Source of the DNA: Bacillota bacterium
GTDB taxonomy: Bacteria > Bacillota > Negativicutes > Sporomusales > Sporomusaceae
Length of the DNA: 58,210 nt
Reading direction: 5' to 3'
NCBI GenBank assembly: GCA_023388195.1
Contig: JAEWGR010000113.1
Location: 1-58,210 of the forward strand
This document shows positions 42,490-51,874 of the stretch, piece after piece; position 1 is the stretch's first letter, and each line of letters opens with the position of its first letter. The notes under the pieces are model-generated. The model saw only the letters and a list, made by a program, of their open reading frames with translations. It had not been told where the DNA came from and made no database searches. Made by a program: the position numbers and the translations under genes.

Positions 42490-43356
42490 TTAATCCTGGG
42501 CACTATGAGGGGCAATAATCCTGCGCAGGCTGCCACCGGCGAGGTCAAAAAGCAAAACCGTGCCAAGCAGTGCCAGTCCCGGGAAAAGCGCCAGCCACCA
42601 CATCCCCAGAGATAAGTATTTCATGCTTTCCGACAGGATGATGCCAATGCCCGGTTGTTCCGGCGGCAGGCCAAAACCCAAAAAAGTCAGGGCCGCTTCA
42701 TGCAGGATAGCGTGGGGAAAAAGCAGGATCAAGCCCACCAGAAATTGGGGGAAAACATGGGGAACCAGATGTTTTACCGCAATCCTGATTTTACTCTGCC
42801 CCAGCTTGCCGGCGATTTTTACGTAATTCTCTTCCTTGAGCTGCAGGATTTCGCCCCTGATTACCCGGGTCAGTGTGGGCCAGTGACTTATGGCCACAGC
42901 AACAATGACGCCTACGGTACCCCGCCCCAGCGCAAAAGATATCAGAATGAGCAGTAACAGATGGGGGATGCCCATAACCAGGTCCACAAGCCAGGTGATG
43001 GCAGTATCCACTCTCTTCCCCAAAGTAGCCGCTGCCGTTCCCAAAACCGCCGCAATCAGGGCACTGATCACTGAGGCAAAAAGCCCGATCAGAATACTGA
43101 TGGACAACCCTTTCAAGGTGCGGGCCAGCATATCCCGGCCCAGCCAGTCGGTGCCGAAAGGATGTACCATATGGGGCAATAAATTTTTTTGCGTAAAGTT
43201 TGTCGTTATCGCCAGTTCCCCCGCCAGGGTGCCGCAAACTGCAATAGCCAGCAGAAAGGCAGCGGCCAGACTCAGGTAGATGATGGTCTGGCTCCGCTGA
43301 TTAAAACGACTTCTTGTATGTGTCTGCAAAACGACCGGTTGAATTATGTTATCCAT
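42490..43356 (-). CDS. Nickel/peptide ABC transporter permease (NikC/OppC-like), operon 1
   Basis: A 288-residue permease with about six helices, HPFGTDWLGRDMLARTLKG after the first helix and an EAALTFLGFGLPPEQPG coupling segment, both typical of NikC/DppC. It overlaps the upstream permease gene by eight bases. Substrate could be nickel or cobalt chelates or short peptides. Confidence 0.92.
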   Translation of the reverse strand: MDNIIQPVVLQTHTRSRFNQRSQTIIYLSLAAAFLLAIAVCGTLAGELAITTNFTQKNLLPHMVHPFGTDWLGRDMLARTLKGLSISILIGLFASVISALIAAVLGTAAATLGKRVDTAITWLVDLVMGIPHLLLLILISFALGRGTVGVIVAVAISHWPTLTRVIRGEILQLKEENYVKIAGKLGQSKIRIAVKHLVPHVFPQFLVGLILLFPHAILHEAALTFLGFGLPPEQPGIGIILSESMKYLSLGMWWLALFPGLALLGTVLLFDLAGGSLRRIIAPHSAQD

Positions 43357-44356
43357 GTAAGCTACCCCGCCTTATTCTGGGATCAATCAGGCCATATAAT
43401 ATATTCGCTGTCAGGTTGCCTGTAAATACCAGGGCGGCACTAATTACCGCAATGCCTAACAGCAGGGGGACGTCGCCGCCCAGGCCGGCGGAAACAGCCG
43501 CCTGCCCCAGACCGGGATAGGAAAAAACCTGTTCTACCAGTACCGAACCGCCAAAGATCTCACTGATGGAGGCAAATTGCAAGGTTATGGCCGGCAGCAG
43601 GATATTGCGCAGGGCATGATATCTGACAATCGCCAGGGTGCTCTTGCCCCGGGACCTGGCATACAGGATGTACTCCTCTCCCATAATGTCAATCATTTTT
43701 TCTCTGGTGTGGAGGGTAATATTGGCAACCCCAATGATGCTCAGGGTCAAAGCCGGCAGTGTTACATGCCTGATGCTGTCAAAAATCGTGACCTCGGCTG
43801 CACTCACCCCGATCGGTACACTCAAGCCGATCGGCAGAAGCTGCAGCCAAACGGAGAAGACCATCAGCAGAACCAGAGCCAGCCAAAAGGTTGGGGTGCT
43901 GGCAAGCAGCAGCGCATAGCCTTTAATCAGTTTATCGATCCATTTACCACGGTATAAACCGGCCAGGATGCCGAGAACAAAGCCGAAAATACCTGAGAAA
44001 ACCCAGGCTGTAACCATCAGGACCAAAGAATTCATGAATTTAACACCAATGACATCGGCAACAGACTGGCGGTAGACCAGGGACAGGCCCATGTCTCCCC
44101 GGATAAAACCTGTAAGCCAGTTCCAATATCGCTCCACCGGCGGTGTATCCAGGCCAAAGTACGCTTCCAGCCTGGCTAAGCTTTCCGCACTCATGTTAGC
44201 CAGGCCGACCTCGCCGATATACGCCCGGACCGGGTCTACCGGCGACGAAGAAACCAGAATGAACGAAATGATACTCACAGCAATCAACAGCAGAATCACT
44301 TTAATTAGACTTTTACCGACATAAGTAAAAATACCGGTATACATGCCTGCGTCCAT
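43349..44356 (-). CDS. Nickel/peptide ABC transporter permease (NikB/OppB-like), operon 1
   Basis: A 335-residue permease with the DppB/NikB pattern: FILVSSSPVDPVRAYIGEVG near the N-terminus, YWNWLTGFIRGDMGLSLVYRQSV, and the EYILYARSRGKS EAA-like loop. It is encoded 97 bases after the binding-protein stop codon, with a hairpin in the gap. Confidence 0.92.
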   Translation of the reverse strand: MDAGMYTGIFTYVGKSLIKVILLLIAVSIISFILVSSSPVDPVRAYIGEVGLANMSAESLARLEAYFGLDTPPVERYWNWLTGFIRGDMGLSLVYRQSVADVIGVKFMNSLVLMVTAWVFSGIFGFVLGILAGLYRGKWIDKLIKGYALLLASTPTFWLALVLLMVFSVWLQLLPIGLSVPIGVSAAEVTIFDSIRHVTLPALTLSIIGVANITLHTREKMIDIMGEEYILYARSRGKSTLAIVRYHALRNILLPAITLQFASISEIFGGSVLVEQVFSYPGLGQAAVSAGLGGDVPLLLGIAVISAALVFTGNLTANILYGLIDPRIRRGSLHG

Positions 44357-44386
44357 AAGAATACCTCATTTAAATGAATAATCCCA

Positions 44387-44425
44387 TGGCACAGAGAGCC
44401 CAGTATAAGGGGACTGTCTGTGCCA
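44387..44425 (-). terminator. Intercistronic hairpin between binding protein and permease genes
   Basis: TGGCACAGA pairs with TCTGTGCCA around a partly paired loop. No T-run follows, so it is more likely an RNA-stabilising or attenuating hairpin that raises binding-protein over permease output than a full terminator. Confidence 0.55.
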
Positions 44426-44452
44426 CAGGTGAAATCTTACAAAGTTATGCTA

Positions 44453-46066
44453 CTACTGCCAATACCATTGATCCACATTGTTGGCAATTGTCCAGCCATA
44501 GCCATGGGGATGAATCTTTTTGTCAATAACCTGCAGATTATCTCTGGCAAAGTAGATGTGCTTGATCTCCACAAGCCATACCCAGGGTGAATCGGCCTGG
44601 GGCGTAACACCGGCCGTGCCGTCCCATTGGGCTTTTTTCCAGTACTCGTAAGATGCCTCCACCGAGCTGGCTGCCAGGGCTTCCTTGATATGCCTGTCCA
44701 CGGTGGCATTGGAATAAGAGGCACCGTTCTTACCTGAATAATAGTGGCTGACGATACCGCTTGGTGAATGCATCCCGGCACCAAATACATGGGGGGTTGC
44801 ATAATACAGACTGGAAATCTTGTCCCAGCTGGAACCAACCGGATTCACCCTGATCCCCACTTGCTTTAACATTTCAGTCACAGCCATGGCGATGCCGGTA
44901 CGGGCGGAATTGGAAGCAATATACAGGAGGTCGAATTTCGCCTCTACGCCATTCTTCTCATAAAATCCTCCCCCATTTAGCTTCCAGCCGTCGGCTTCCA
45001 TAATCGCTTTGGCCTTTGCCGGATCATACTCCACTTTCATGGCCGGGTTTTCCCAGGGTTCGTCCACACAATCACTGTACGCCACAGAGCCGTAACCGTA
45101 CAAAACATTTTTCACCAGCGCCTCCCGGTCAATGGCCCGGGCAATGGCCTGGCGAACAGCCAGATTGGCGGTGACATCATTACCGGCAGGCAGGCTTTCG
45201 CCATTCGCCTTGGCTGCGGTTTTGTTGCCTGCCGGTATAGTGGGCAGATTGATGCCGCGGATATCAACAGAATCAAAGGCCAGGATATTATAGCCTTTGA
45301 TAGGGTTCACGGTGTAAGCCGGGGCTGTATAGGCGACATCCACCTGGCCGCCCTTGGCCGCAGCATAGGCGGCATCCTCCGACATGAACACAATGGTGAC
45401 CTTCTTCATCTTCGGTTTTTCGCCATAGTAGCCGGGATTGGCTTCCAGGATCACCTGTTGCCCTTTATTCCACTGTTTCAGGATATAACGGCCGGAGCCA
45501 ACAGGATTCTGGCCATAGGTTGCGGCATTATAGGCGTGCTCCGGCACAATGCCGACAACGGCGGCGATATAGGCAAAGGCGGAATACGGGGTATTGAGAT
45601 GGAAGACAACGGTAGTATCATTAGTGGCTTCCACCGAAGCCAGCATGGATAAATCGGTATCTGTCGCCTGCTGCCTGGCATTGTTGTAGGTAAAGGCAAC
45701 ATCCTTGGCAGTAAGGGGAATGCCGTCAGTGAACTTCACATCAGGGCGAATTTTGAATGTCCAGGTGAGGCCATCGGGCGAGATGGTATACTCGGTGGCA
45801 AGATCATAGCCGATGGTAATATCGTCTTTGGTAACCAGCAGAGTGCTCTGGAACAAAGGGTCATGGGTATGCTCACCGGCCGCCCAGCCCATAACCGGGT
45901 CAAACCCGGCAGCAGGTTCTGATTCCAGGTCCATGGCGATAATGACGCTGTCTTTGCCCGCAGTGGTAGCGGCACCGCTTGTACCGCCGTTTTTCCCGCC
46001 GCAGCCAGCCAGGGCCAACAAAGAAATGGCAATAAGGCACAGCACTGCAAATAGTTTTTTCTTCAT
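44453..46066 (-). CDS. ABC transporter substrate-binding lipoprotein (NikA/OppA-like), operon 1
   Basis: A 537-residue family 5 solute-binding lipoprotein with lipobox ALAGC (Cys22) followed by a Gly/Thr-rich linker. Family segments include YDLATEYTISPDGLTWTFKIR, FTDGIPLTAKDVAFTYN and NLAVRQAIARAIDREALV. The C-terminal end is Trp/Tyr/His-rich. It is the first gene of operon 1, preceded by ATGAA hairpin copy e. NikA-type chelated nickel, a metallophore complex or a peptide are all possible cargo. Confidence 0.9.
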   Translation of the reverse strand: MKKKLFAVLCLIAISLLALAGCGGKNGGTSGAATTAGKDSVIIAMDLESEPAAGFDPVMGWAAGEHTHDPLFQSTLLVTKDDITIGYDLATEYTISPDGLTWTFKIRPDVKFTDGIPLTAKDVAFTYNNARQQATDTDLSMLASVEATNDTTVVFHLNTPYSAFAYIAAVVGIVPEHAYNAATYGQNPVGSGRYILKQWNKGQQVILEANPGYYGEKPKMKKVTIVFMSEDAAYAAAKGGQVDVAYTAPAYTVNPIKGYNILAFDSVDIRGINLPTIPAGNKTAAKANGESLPAGNDVTANLAVRQAIARAIDREALVKNVLYGYGSVAYSDCVDEPWENPAMKVEYDPAKAKAIMEADGWKLNGGGFYEKNGVEAKFDLLYIASNSARTGIAMAVTEMLKQVGIRVNPVGSSWDKISSLYYATPHVFGAGMHSPSGIVSHYYSGKNGASYSNATVDRHIKEALAASSVEASYEYWKKAQWDGTAGVTPQADSPWVWLVEIKHIYFARDNLQVIDKKIHPHGYGWTIANNVDQWYWQ

Positions 46067-46228
46067 ATTTTCCTCCTAAATAATGATAATAGTCTCCCGG
46101 CATGTATTAATAATGCAAGTCCTCCTTTGTACCTGCTGATCAGTCGCAGAAGCACAATTCACGTGTCAGATCGTGCATTGTGCCGGTTATGTACCACCTC
46201 CGCTGGGGTCTGATACTAAGTTATTGAC

Positions 46229-46287
46229 AAAAAATAAAAAGGTATGAGCAAAAAAGGACTGGTCATGTCCTTTGTCGGCTTCATACC
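46229..46287 (-). promoter_or_regulatory. ATGAA leader hairpin, copy e
   Basis: On the minus strand GGTATGAAGC (46287-46278) pairs with GCTCATACC (46249-46241) around AAAGGACATGACCAGTCCTTT and is followed by TTTTTATTTTTT. This is the clearest terminator-shaped copy, 160 bases before the binding-protein gene. Confidence 0.62.
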
Positions 46288-46336
46288 TTTGGCTATTTCT
46301 GTCAATATGTACTTTTACCGCGAATAAACTTGTAAT

Positions 46337-46391
46337 GAGTTTTCACAACTCTGCTCGCTATTATTTTATAATATTTGTACATTTTTGTAAA
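46337..46391 (-). promoter_or_regulatory. Promoter and 5' hairpin of Nik/Opp operon 1
   Basis: On the minus strand TTTACA (46391-46386), 17 bases, TAAAAT (46368-46363), then the hairpin GAGTT-GTGAA-AACTC (46351-46337). The string TAAAATAATAG and the GTGAAA loop are shared with the leader at 40756-40811, while the stem bases differ but still pair. Confidence 0.62.
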
Positions 46392-46564
46392 TATACAAAT
46401 AATTATGTTTAATAATAAATCATTCGTTTTTTAAACCGTAAGTAATATAACAAAATAATAAATATTTTGTAAATATTAGCAGGATTTGTAATTATTATGC
46501 AGAATATTGCCTATAAACTCATGAAGGGTTCAATTACACGGTAATTGTAAATAAGTATATGTAG

Positions 46565-46619
46565 CCATGAAGGTTATAGCCGTAATGAAGTACGGCTTGC
46601 TTTCATGGTGTTTTTTATT
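46565..46619 (+). promoter_or_regulatory. ATGAA leader hairpin, copy f
   Basis: CCATGAAGG (46565-46573) pairs with CTTTCATGG (46600-46608) around AGCCGTA/TACGGCT and is followed by TGTTTTTTATTT. It lies 100 bases upstream of the operon 2 permease gene. An upstream CAATTAC/GTAATTG hairpin is also present (about 46531-46547). Confidence 0.6.
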
Positions 46620-46719
46620 TCCCGCTTTAAGGATGCAATAAATTAAATATGCTAACTGGAAAGGGTGTTTTTTCTGACTAAATCTGTTGCTGTAAGCGTG
46701 AATATTGTTAGGTGCCCTA

Positions 46720-47700
46720 ATGTCTGCTGACTTGTTGTTCCGGCAAGCCTGCCGCCTTATCATAATCCTGTTTCTTGTCGTAACTGTTAATTTTTCTTTA
46801 CCCCGTCTGATGCCGGGCGATCCGGTCATAACCATGCTGGGACAGGATGCTGCCGCTATATCGGGGGCTGAATTCAGCGAGCTGAGAAAAAAACACGGTC
46901 TTGATAAACCGCTGTCCCAGCAGTATTCCGCTTACTGGCGTTCCCTGTTGCAGGGCGATTTAGGTTATTCCTATCATTACCGGCAGCCTGTCGCAAAAAT
47001 TATCCGGCAGCATTTGGCCTGGACACTCACCCTGCTTGGGCCGGTAGTGATTCTTGCCAGTCTGCTGGCACTGCTTTTGGGTATGGCTGCCGGCTGGAAG
47101 GCCGGTTCCTGCCTCGACGGCCTGCTCACCGGCGGCTCACTGGTCATGTATTCGCTGCCACCGTTTCTTATTTCTATGGTACTGTTACTGTTGTTCAGTT
47201 TTAAGCTGCATTTATTTCCCCTTGGCGGCCTGTCCTCAGGCAGCGGCAACTCCATATCAGCACATGCCGCCGATACGGTATGGCATTTGGCATTGCCGGT
47301 AACAGCCCTTACACTTTCCTCAGCTTCATCCATGCTGCTGGTTATGCGTAACAGCACCGTGAAGCAGCGCCACGAAGATTACATTACCTATGCCATTGTC
47401 AAAGGCTTATCACCTTGGCGGATACTGATCGTTCATCTGCTGCGCAATGCCTGTCTGCCGTTATTCAGTTTGATTGCCCTGCATATCGGCTTTATCGTAT
47501 CAGGTGCTCTGGTTGTTGAAATTGTTTTTTCCATCAATGGCATGGGTACGCTCCTGTATGAGGCTGCGGCGTACCGCGATTATCCCTTGCTGCAGGGTTG
47601 CTTGCTGGTGCTTACCCTCTTTGTAATGGCCGCCAACACGCTGGTCAATGCAGCTTATGGCATTATCGACCCGCGTATATCGCAGGCGCATTCATCCTGA
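46720..47700 (+). CDS. Nickel/peptide ABC transporter permease (NikB/OppB-like), operon 2
   Basis: A 326-residue NikB/DppB permease: LPRLMPGDPVITMLGQ, SLLQGDLGYSYHYRQPV, HEDYITYAIVKGLS and a C-terminal AYGIIDPRIS. It begins the second, divergent importer operon. The ATG at 46720 follows AGGTG; an upstream TTG at 46705 is possible. Operon 2 differs from operon 1 in having the binding-protein gene near its end. Confidence 0.9.
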   Translation: MSADLLFRQACRLIIILFLVVTVNFSLPRLMPGDPVITMLGQDAAAISGAEFSELRKKHGLDKPLSQQYSAYWRSLLQGDLGYSYHYRQPVAKIIRQHLAWTLTLLGPVVILASLLALLLGMAAGWKAGSCLDGLLTGGSLVMYSLPPFLISMVLLLLFSFKLHLFPLGGLSSGSGNSISAHAADTVWHLALPVTALTLSSASSMLLVMRNSTVKQRHEDYITYAIVKGLSPWRILIVHLLRNACLPLFSLIALHIGFIVSGALVVEIVFSINGMGTLLYEAAAYRDYPLLQGCLLVLTLFVMAANTLVNAAYGIIDPRISQAHSS

Positions 47701-47712
47701 CGGAGGCTTTTC

Positions 47713-48555
47713 ATGCCGGTTTATCGCTTGTTGGCTCTAGGGGGCCTGCTGTTATTGCTAATTTTAATATTGCTGGCCGTATTTGCCCCGATAGTGGCCC
47801 CCTATTCTCCGGCAGAACGGTTTACACCGTTCTCAGCCCCCTCAGCCAGGCATCCCCTGGGCTGTGATGACATTGGGCACGATATTCTGTCCCAGCTCAT
47901 TTTCGCCAGCCGGATCTCGCTGGCAGTCGGTGTGACAGCGGCAGTAACAGCGGCCGGCATTGGTACTGCCGCCGGCATTGTGGCCGGCTACTGCCGGGGC
48001 TGGCCGGCCCATTGCCTGAATGGCCTTATCGATATTGTGCTGCTGATTCCGGTCTTGCCGCTGATGATTGCCTTAGCAGCCTACCTCGGGCCAGGTCTGG
48101 GCAATATAATCATCATTATTGGCTTACTGGGCTGGTGCCCGACAGCCAGGGTAGTACAGGCCCGGGTACTGCAGCTTAGAGGCTCTCCTTTTATAGAAGC
48201 CCTGCAAGTGCTGGGTATTCCCGAATCGCAAATTATCCTCAGGCATATTGCCCCTAATATCCTGGAGGTCGCTGCTGCCAAGTTCATCCTGGCCGTCGCC
48301 CAGGCCATGCTGAGCGAAACGGCACTCAGTTTTATCGGTCTTGGGGATCCGCTATCCCTCAGCTGGGGTGGCATACTCTATTACGCTTTTCATCGTGGCG
48401 GCTTTGTCAACAACCTGTGGAACTGGTATCTGACACCAGGCTTATGTATCGCTTTGGCGACATTAAGCTTTACATTACTGGGCTTCTACCTGGAGAAAAA
48501 AGCCCGGGAAAACAGCGGCCAGGCTGGGGCGGAGGAAAAATACACATGCAGTTGA
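47713..48555 (+). CDS. Nickel/peptide ABC transporter permease (NikC/OppC-like), operon 2
   Basis: A 280-residue NikC/DppC permease with FAPIVAPYSPAERFTPF, HPLGCDDIGHDILSQLI and LSETALSFIGLGDPLSLSWG. ATG follows CGGAGG. It overlaps the next ATPase gene by ten bases. Confidence 0.9.
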   Translation: MPVYRLLALGGLLLLLILILLAVFAPIVAPYSPAERFTPFSAPSARHPLGCDDIGHDILSQLIFASRISLAVGVTAAVTAAGIGTAAGIVAGYCRGWPAHCLNGLIDIVLLIPVLPLMIALAAYLGPGLGNIIIIIGLLGWCPTARVVQARVLQLRGSPFIEALQVLGIPESQIILRHIAPNILEVAAAKFILAVAQAMLSETALSFIGLGDPLSLSWGGILYYAFHRGGFVNNLWNWYLTPGLCIALATLSFTLLGFYLEKKARENSGQAGAEEKYTCS

Positions 48556-49487
48556 TTATCGACAGCTTACAAGTTGCTTTCACGGTGGGTTCACAGTCGA
48601 TTCCGGCAGTACAGCAAATAAGTATGCGTCTTGCCAAGAGGTCAAAAACGGCGATTATCGGCGAAAGCGGCTGCGGCAAATCGGTACTGACAGCCGCAGT
48701 CACCGGGCTGCTGCCGGAAAATGCTGCAATCCAGGGAACATGTACCTGGGAAAGCAGGCCCTTGTCACCGGCCTTGCTGACAGCTATCCGCGGCAAAGAA
48801 TTAGCGCTTATCCCGCAAAATCCTCTTGGCAGCCTCAATCCGGTATTGACGGCCGGGTTTCAGGTCAGCGAAGCCGTTCTGCGAACCGGTTCCCGGCAAG
48901 ATAAAGCCGGTGTCTACGACCAGGTTCTGGCACTTTTCGACGCTGTCGGGTTCGTCAGTCCCCAAACGATCTATCAGTCTTATCCCCACCAGCTATCCGG
49001 TGGCATGGCGCAGCGGGTATTACTGGCGGCAGCCCTGGCCGGCCGGCCACAACTGATTATGGCTGACGAACCCACCAAGGGACTTGACCGGCAAACCAGA
49101 AATCAGAATGTTCTGCTTCTGCACCGATTATTGGCCAACAGCACCCTGCTCCTCATTACCCATGATTTGGAGGTTGCCGCCACCTGTAGTGAAATCATGG
49201 TCATGTACGCCGGCGAAATTATCGAAATGGGACAGGCGGAAGAGCTGTTAACAACCCCCCGGCATCCTTATACCCAACAATTGCTGAGCTCCCACCCGGC
49301 CCACGGTCTCATACCTATCCCCGGTACGCCGCCAAATATGAGCCGCCTGCCTGCCGGCTGCCGGTTTGCCGCCCGCTGCGCTCTCCGGGAAAAGTTAAAC
49401 AGGCCCGCGGAAAAACTCTGTCGTACCGCCCATCCTCCCCTTGAACCGGGGCTGGCCCCGGCAGCGGCAAGGTGCTGGCATGCTTGA
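48546..49487 (+). CDS. Nickel/peptide ABC transporter ATPase (NikD/OppD-like), operon 2
   Basis: A 313-residue ATPase with Walker A GESGCGKSV, signature LSGGMAQR and Walker B LIMADEPTKGLD, plus a Cys-bearing C-terminal extension (CRFAARCALRE, LCRTAHP, ARCWHA). The ATG at 48546 follows GGAGGAAAAA and lies within the end of the permease gene. It overlaps the next ATPase gene by eight bases. Confidence 0.9.
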   Translation: MQLIIDSLQVAFTVGSQSIPAVQQISMRLAKRSKTAIIGESGCGKSVLTAAVTGLLPENAAIQGTCTWESRPLSPALLTAIRGKELALIPQNPLGSLNPVLTAGFQVSEAVLRTGSRQDKAGVYDQVLALFDAVGFVSPQTIYQSYPHQLSGGMAQRVLLAAALAGRPQLIMADEPTKGLDRQTRNQNVLLLHRLLANSTLLLITHDLEVAATCSEIMVMYAGEIIEMGQAEELLTTPRHPYTQQLLSSHPAHGLIPIPGTPPNMSRLPAGCRFAARCALREKLNRPAEKLCRTAHPPLEPGLAPAAARCWHA

Positions 49488-50253
49488 AATAATACATGTA
49501 ACCAAACAATTTTCACACGGCTGGTTTAAGAAAACCGCCACCCGGGCCGTACAGGATGTTTCGTTTACTGTCCCGGCAGGCAAGACCTTCGGGCTTATGG
49601 GAACCAGCGGGAGCGGCAAATCTACGGTTGCCAGGCTGATAACCGGGCTGCTCCAACCGACCGGCGGCGAAATCAAGTACCAGGGGAGCCGGCTTACCGG
49701 CCTGTCCCGGGCGCAGTGGCAGCCATACCGCCGTAAAATACAACTGATTTTCCAACAGCCCCTGCTGTCACTGGACCCCCGGCAAACCATGCTTAATGCC
49801 CTATTGGAACCCCTGTTTGCCCACAGGCTGGTCAAATCCCGCCGCCATGGCCTGGACAAGGTAGAGCAGGTATTGGCACTAACCATGCTAACCACCGATA
49901 TACTGCCCAAATATCCCTGGCAAATCTCGGGCGGTCAGGCCCAGCGCCTGGCCATTGCCCGGGCACTGGGCCTGGAACCGGAAGTGCTCATTGCCGATGA
50001 GCCTACCTCGATGCTGGATTTATCGGTCCAGGCCCAAATTCTCACCTTGTTAAAGGCTATCCAGCAGCAAACATCACTCAGCCTGCTGCTGATCGCCCAC
50101 GATCCTGCGGTCATCAAAGCCTGCGCCGATCAGGCCGCCCTCATGGTGGATGGCAGAATCACGGCCAGGGGCCGCCCGGCTGACATTCTGCCGCCTGCTG
50201 ACAGCCTGCTTGATTTACGGCACTTACTACGACATGAATGCCGGGAGGAGTAA
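49480..50253 (+). CDS. Nickel/peptide ABC transporter ATPase (NikE/OppF-like), operon 2
   Basis: A 257-residue ATPase with Walker A GTSGSGKST, signature ISGGQAQR and Walker B VLIADEPTSMLD, followed by LSVQAQIL. Start chosen at the ATG overlapping the previous stop region, giving the family start MLEIIHVTKQF. Its stop codon is two bases from the binding-protein ATG. Confidence 0.9.
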   Translation: MLEIIHVTKQFSHGWFKKTATRAVQDVSFTVPAGKTFGLMGTSGSGKSTVARLITGLLQPTGGEIKYQGSRLTGLSRAQWQPYRRKIQLIFQQPLLSLDPRQTMLNALLEPLFAHRLVKSRRHGLDKVEQVLALTMLTTDILPKYPWQISGGQAQRLAIARALGLEPEVLIADEPTSMLDLSVQAQILTLLKAIQQQTSLSLLLIAHDPAVIKACADQAALMVDGRITARGRPADILPPADSLLDLRHLLRHECREE

Positions 50254-50254
50254 C

Positions 50255-51856
50255 ATGCAACACCTTGCTGCCATAGGACTGCTCATTACGTTTTTCCTGC
50301 CTTTTCTCTTAACAGGCTGCAGTCATGACAACAGGCCGGTAAACACTGCTTCACAAGCCATACCGGTTCTGACTGTCGGCACAACCATGAAAGTGGAGGG
50401 CGTCAACATCGAGGACTACTACTTTGGTATTTTTCGCTCTGTCTTTACCCACAAGGGGCTCGTCAAGCTGGATGAAACCGGCAATTTCACCGGTGATTTG
50501 GCTACCGCCTGGCAAACCAGCGACGGACAGACCTGGACCTTCAACCTCCGGGACGACGTCACCTGGCATGATGGAGTAAAAGTAACAGCTGCTGATGTAA
50601 AATTCACTATTGAATACAATAGTAAGCACAGCGTCGAATATAAAAGCCACTTTTCCCTGATAAATTTCATCACCACGCCTGATGATAAGACATTGATCCT
50701 TACCCTTGCCCGGCCTGCGCCCCGTTTTCTGGTCAATTTGCTGGTACTGAGAATACTACCGCAGCATATCTTTGCTGCAGTGGATAATCCGGCGGCCTTT
50801 ACTGCGCCCCAGGCCGCTATCGGCTGCGGACCCTATATATTTGCAGGCTTCGATGCCGGGGCCGGTATTATCACCTACAAGGCCAACACTGCCTATTACC
50901 GGGGTGCACCACCGATTCCGGAAATTAAAGTGCGGCTGTTTAAAAATCCTGACGCTCTCTATATGGCCTTGCAAAACGGCCAGATTGACCTGCCTTATAC
51001 CTACGCGGCTGGCACCGATCCCATCTATGCCGCCAATCTGGCTAAGAATCCCAAAGTCAGGCTGATGAACGTGCCCAACCTCGGTGTCAGCAAAGCCCTG
51101 ATCTTCAATGTCACCAGGCCGGTAGTCAGCGATCCCCAGGTTCGGGCCGCGTTAGCCTATGCCATTGATTATGACGAGCTTGTCCGGTTGTTTGCGGCCG
51201 GCAACGGTACCCATCCCACCGCCGGGTTTGTACCTAGCGGTACGCCGGGATATACGGCAACCCGCCAGTTGGAGTTTAACCCTGGCAAGGCCGGGCTGCT
51301 GCTGGAGCAGTCGGGCTATCAGCTGACCGATAGCGGTATCAGAGAAAAAAACGGCCAGCCCCTCACCTTTGAGCTGCTTGTCAGAAACGACATCCCCGAA
51401 AATATCCGCCTGTCAGAGCTGCTGCAAAAATACTTCGCTACTATCGGTGTCAAACTCCGCCTTAAAACAGTGGACAGCACCCTCTACCGGACCATCAGCG
51501 ACAGGGACAAGTCCCATACCAGCCTGTTATCACGCACCACTCCCTGGGGCATGATGATGTGGGCCGGCATGGGCACAGGCTACATGGATGCCCGCAATAT
51601 CGGTTGGGCCATGGTTGATGACCCAAGGTTTCAAGAGCTTGTAGATAAAATGAACTCCACCCTGAGCCAGGACGAATACCGGCAATACAGTGCCGCCGTC
51701 CAGCAGTATTATGCCGAGAACCTGCCGGTTATACCACTCTATTGGGATAATTTTATCCAGCCCTGTAACGCGTCCCTGACCGGTTGGAAAGTAAGCCCGA
51801 TCTACGGCATTCTGAATGAAGAAACATGGTACAGCTTACAAAAAGCCATACCATGA
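50255..51856 (+). CDS. ABC transporter substrate-binding lipoprotein (NikA/OppA-like), operon 2
   Basis: A 533-residue family 5 binding protein with lipobox LLTGC (Cys22). Segments such as WQTSDGQTWTFNLRDDVTWHDG, VTAADVKFTIEYN and VRAALAYAIDYDELVRLF fit NikA-type nickel-binding proteins (family similarity, by eye). ATG follows GGGAGGAG. A TonB receptor gene follows 18 bases later, so substrate probably crosses the outer membrane as a large complex such as a metallophore-metal chelate. Confidence 0.9.
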   Translation: MQHLAAIGLLITFFLPFLLTGCSHDNRPVNTASQAIPVLTVGTTMKVEGVNIEDYYFGIFRSVFTHKGLVKLDETGNFTGDLATAWQTSDGQTWTFNLRDDVTWHDGVKVTAADVKFTIEYNSKHSVEYKSHFSLINFITTPDDKTLILTLARPAPRFLVNLLVLRILPQHIFAAVDNPAAFTAPQAAIGCGPYIFAGFDAGAGIITYKANTAYYRGAPPIPEIKVRLFKNPDALYMALQNGQIDLPYTYAAGTDPIYAANLAKNPKVRLMNVPNLGVSKALIFNVTRPVVSDPQVRAALAYAIDYDELVRLFAAGNGTHPTAGFVPSGTPGYTATRQLEFNPGKAGLLLEQSGYQLTDSGIREKNGQPLTFELLVRNDIPENIRLSELLQKYFATIGVKLRLKTVDSTLYRTISDRDKSHTSLLSRTTPWGMMMWAGMGTGYMDARNIGWAMVDDPRFQELVDKMNSTLSQDEYRQYSAAVQQYYAENLPVIPLYWDNFIQPCNASLTGWKVSPIYGILNEETWYSLQKAIP

Positions 51857-51874
51857 TGAAAGGGGAAAAATAGT

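Noticed and set aside
46229..46287. GTATGA...TCATAC resembles the NikR operator, attractive beside Nik-type transporters.
   Set aside because: NikR half-sites are separated by 16 bases, whereas here the gap is longer and differs among copies. The inner bases also form variable stems followed by U-tracts, which fits RNA better than a DNA operator.
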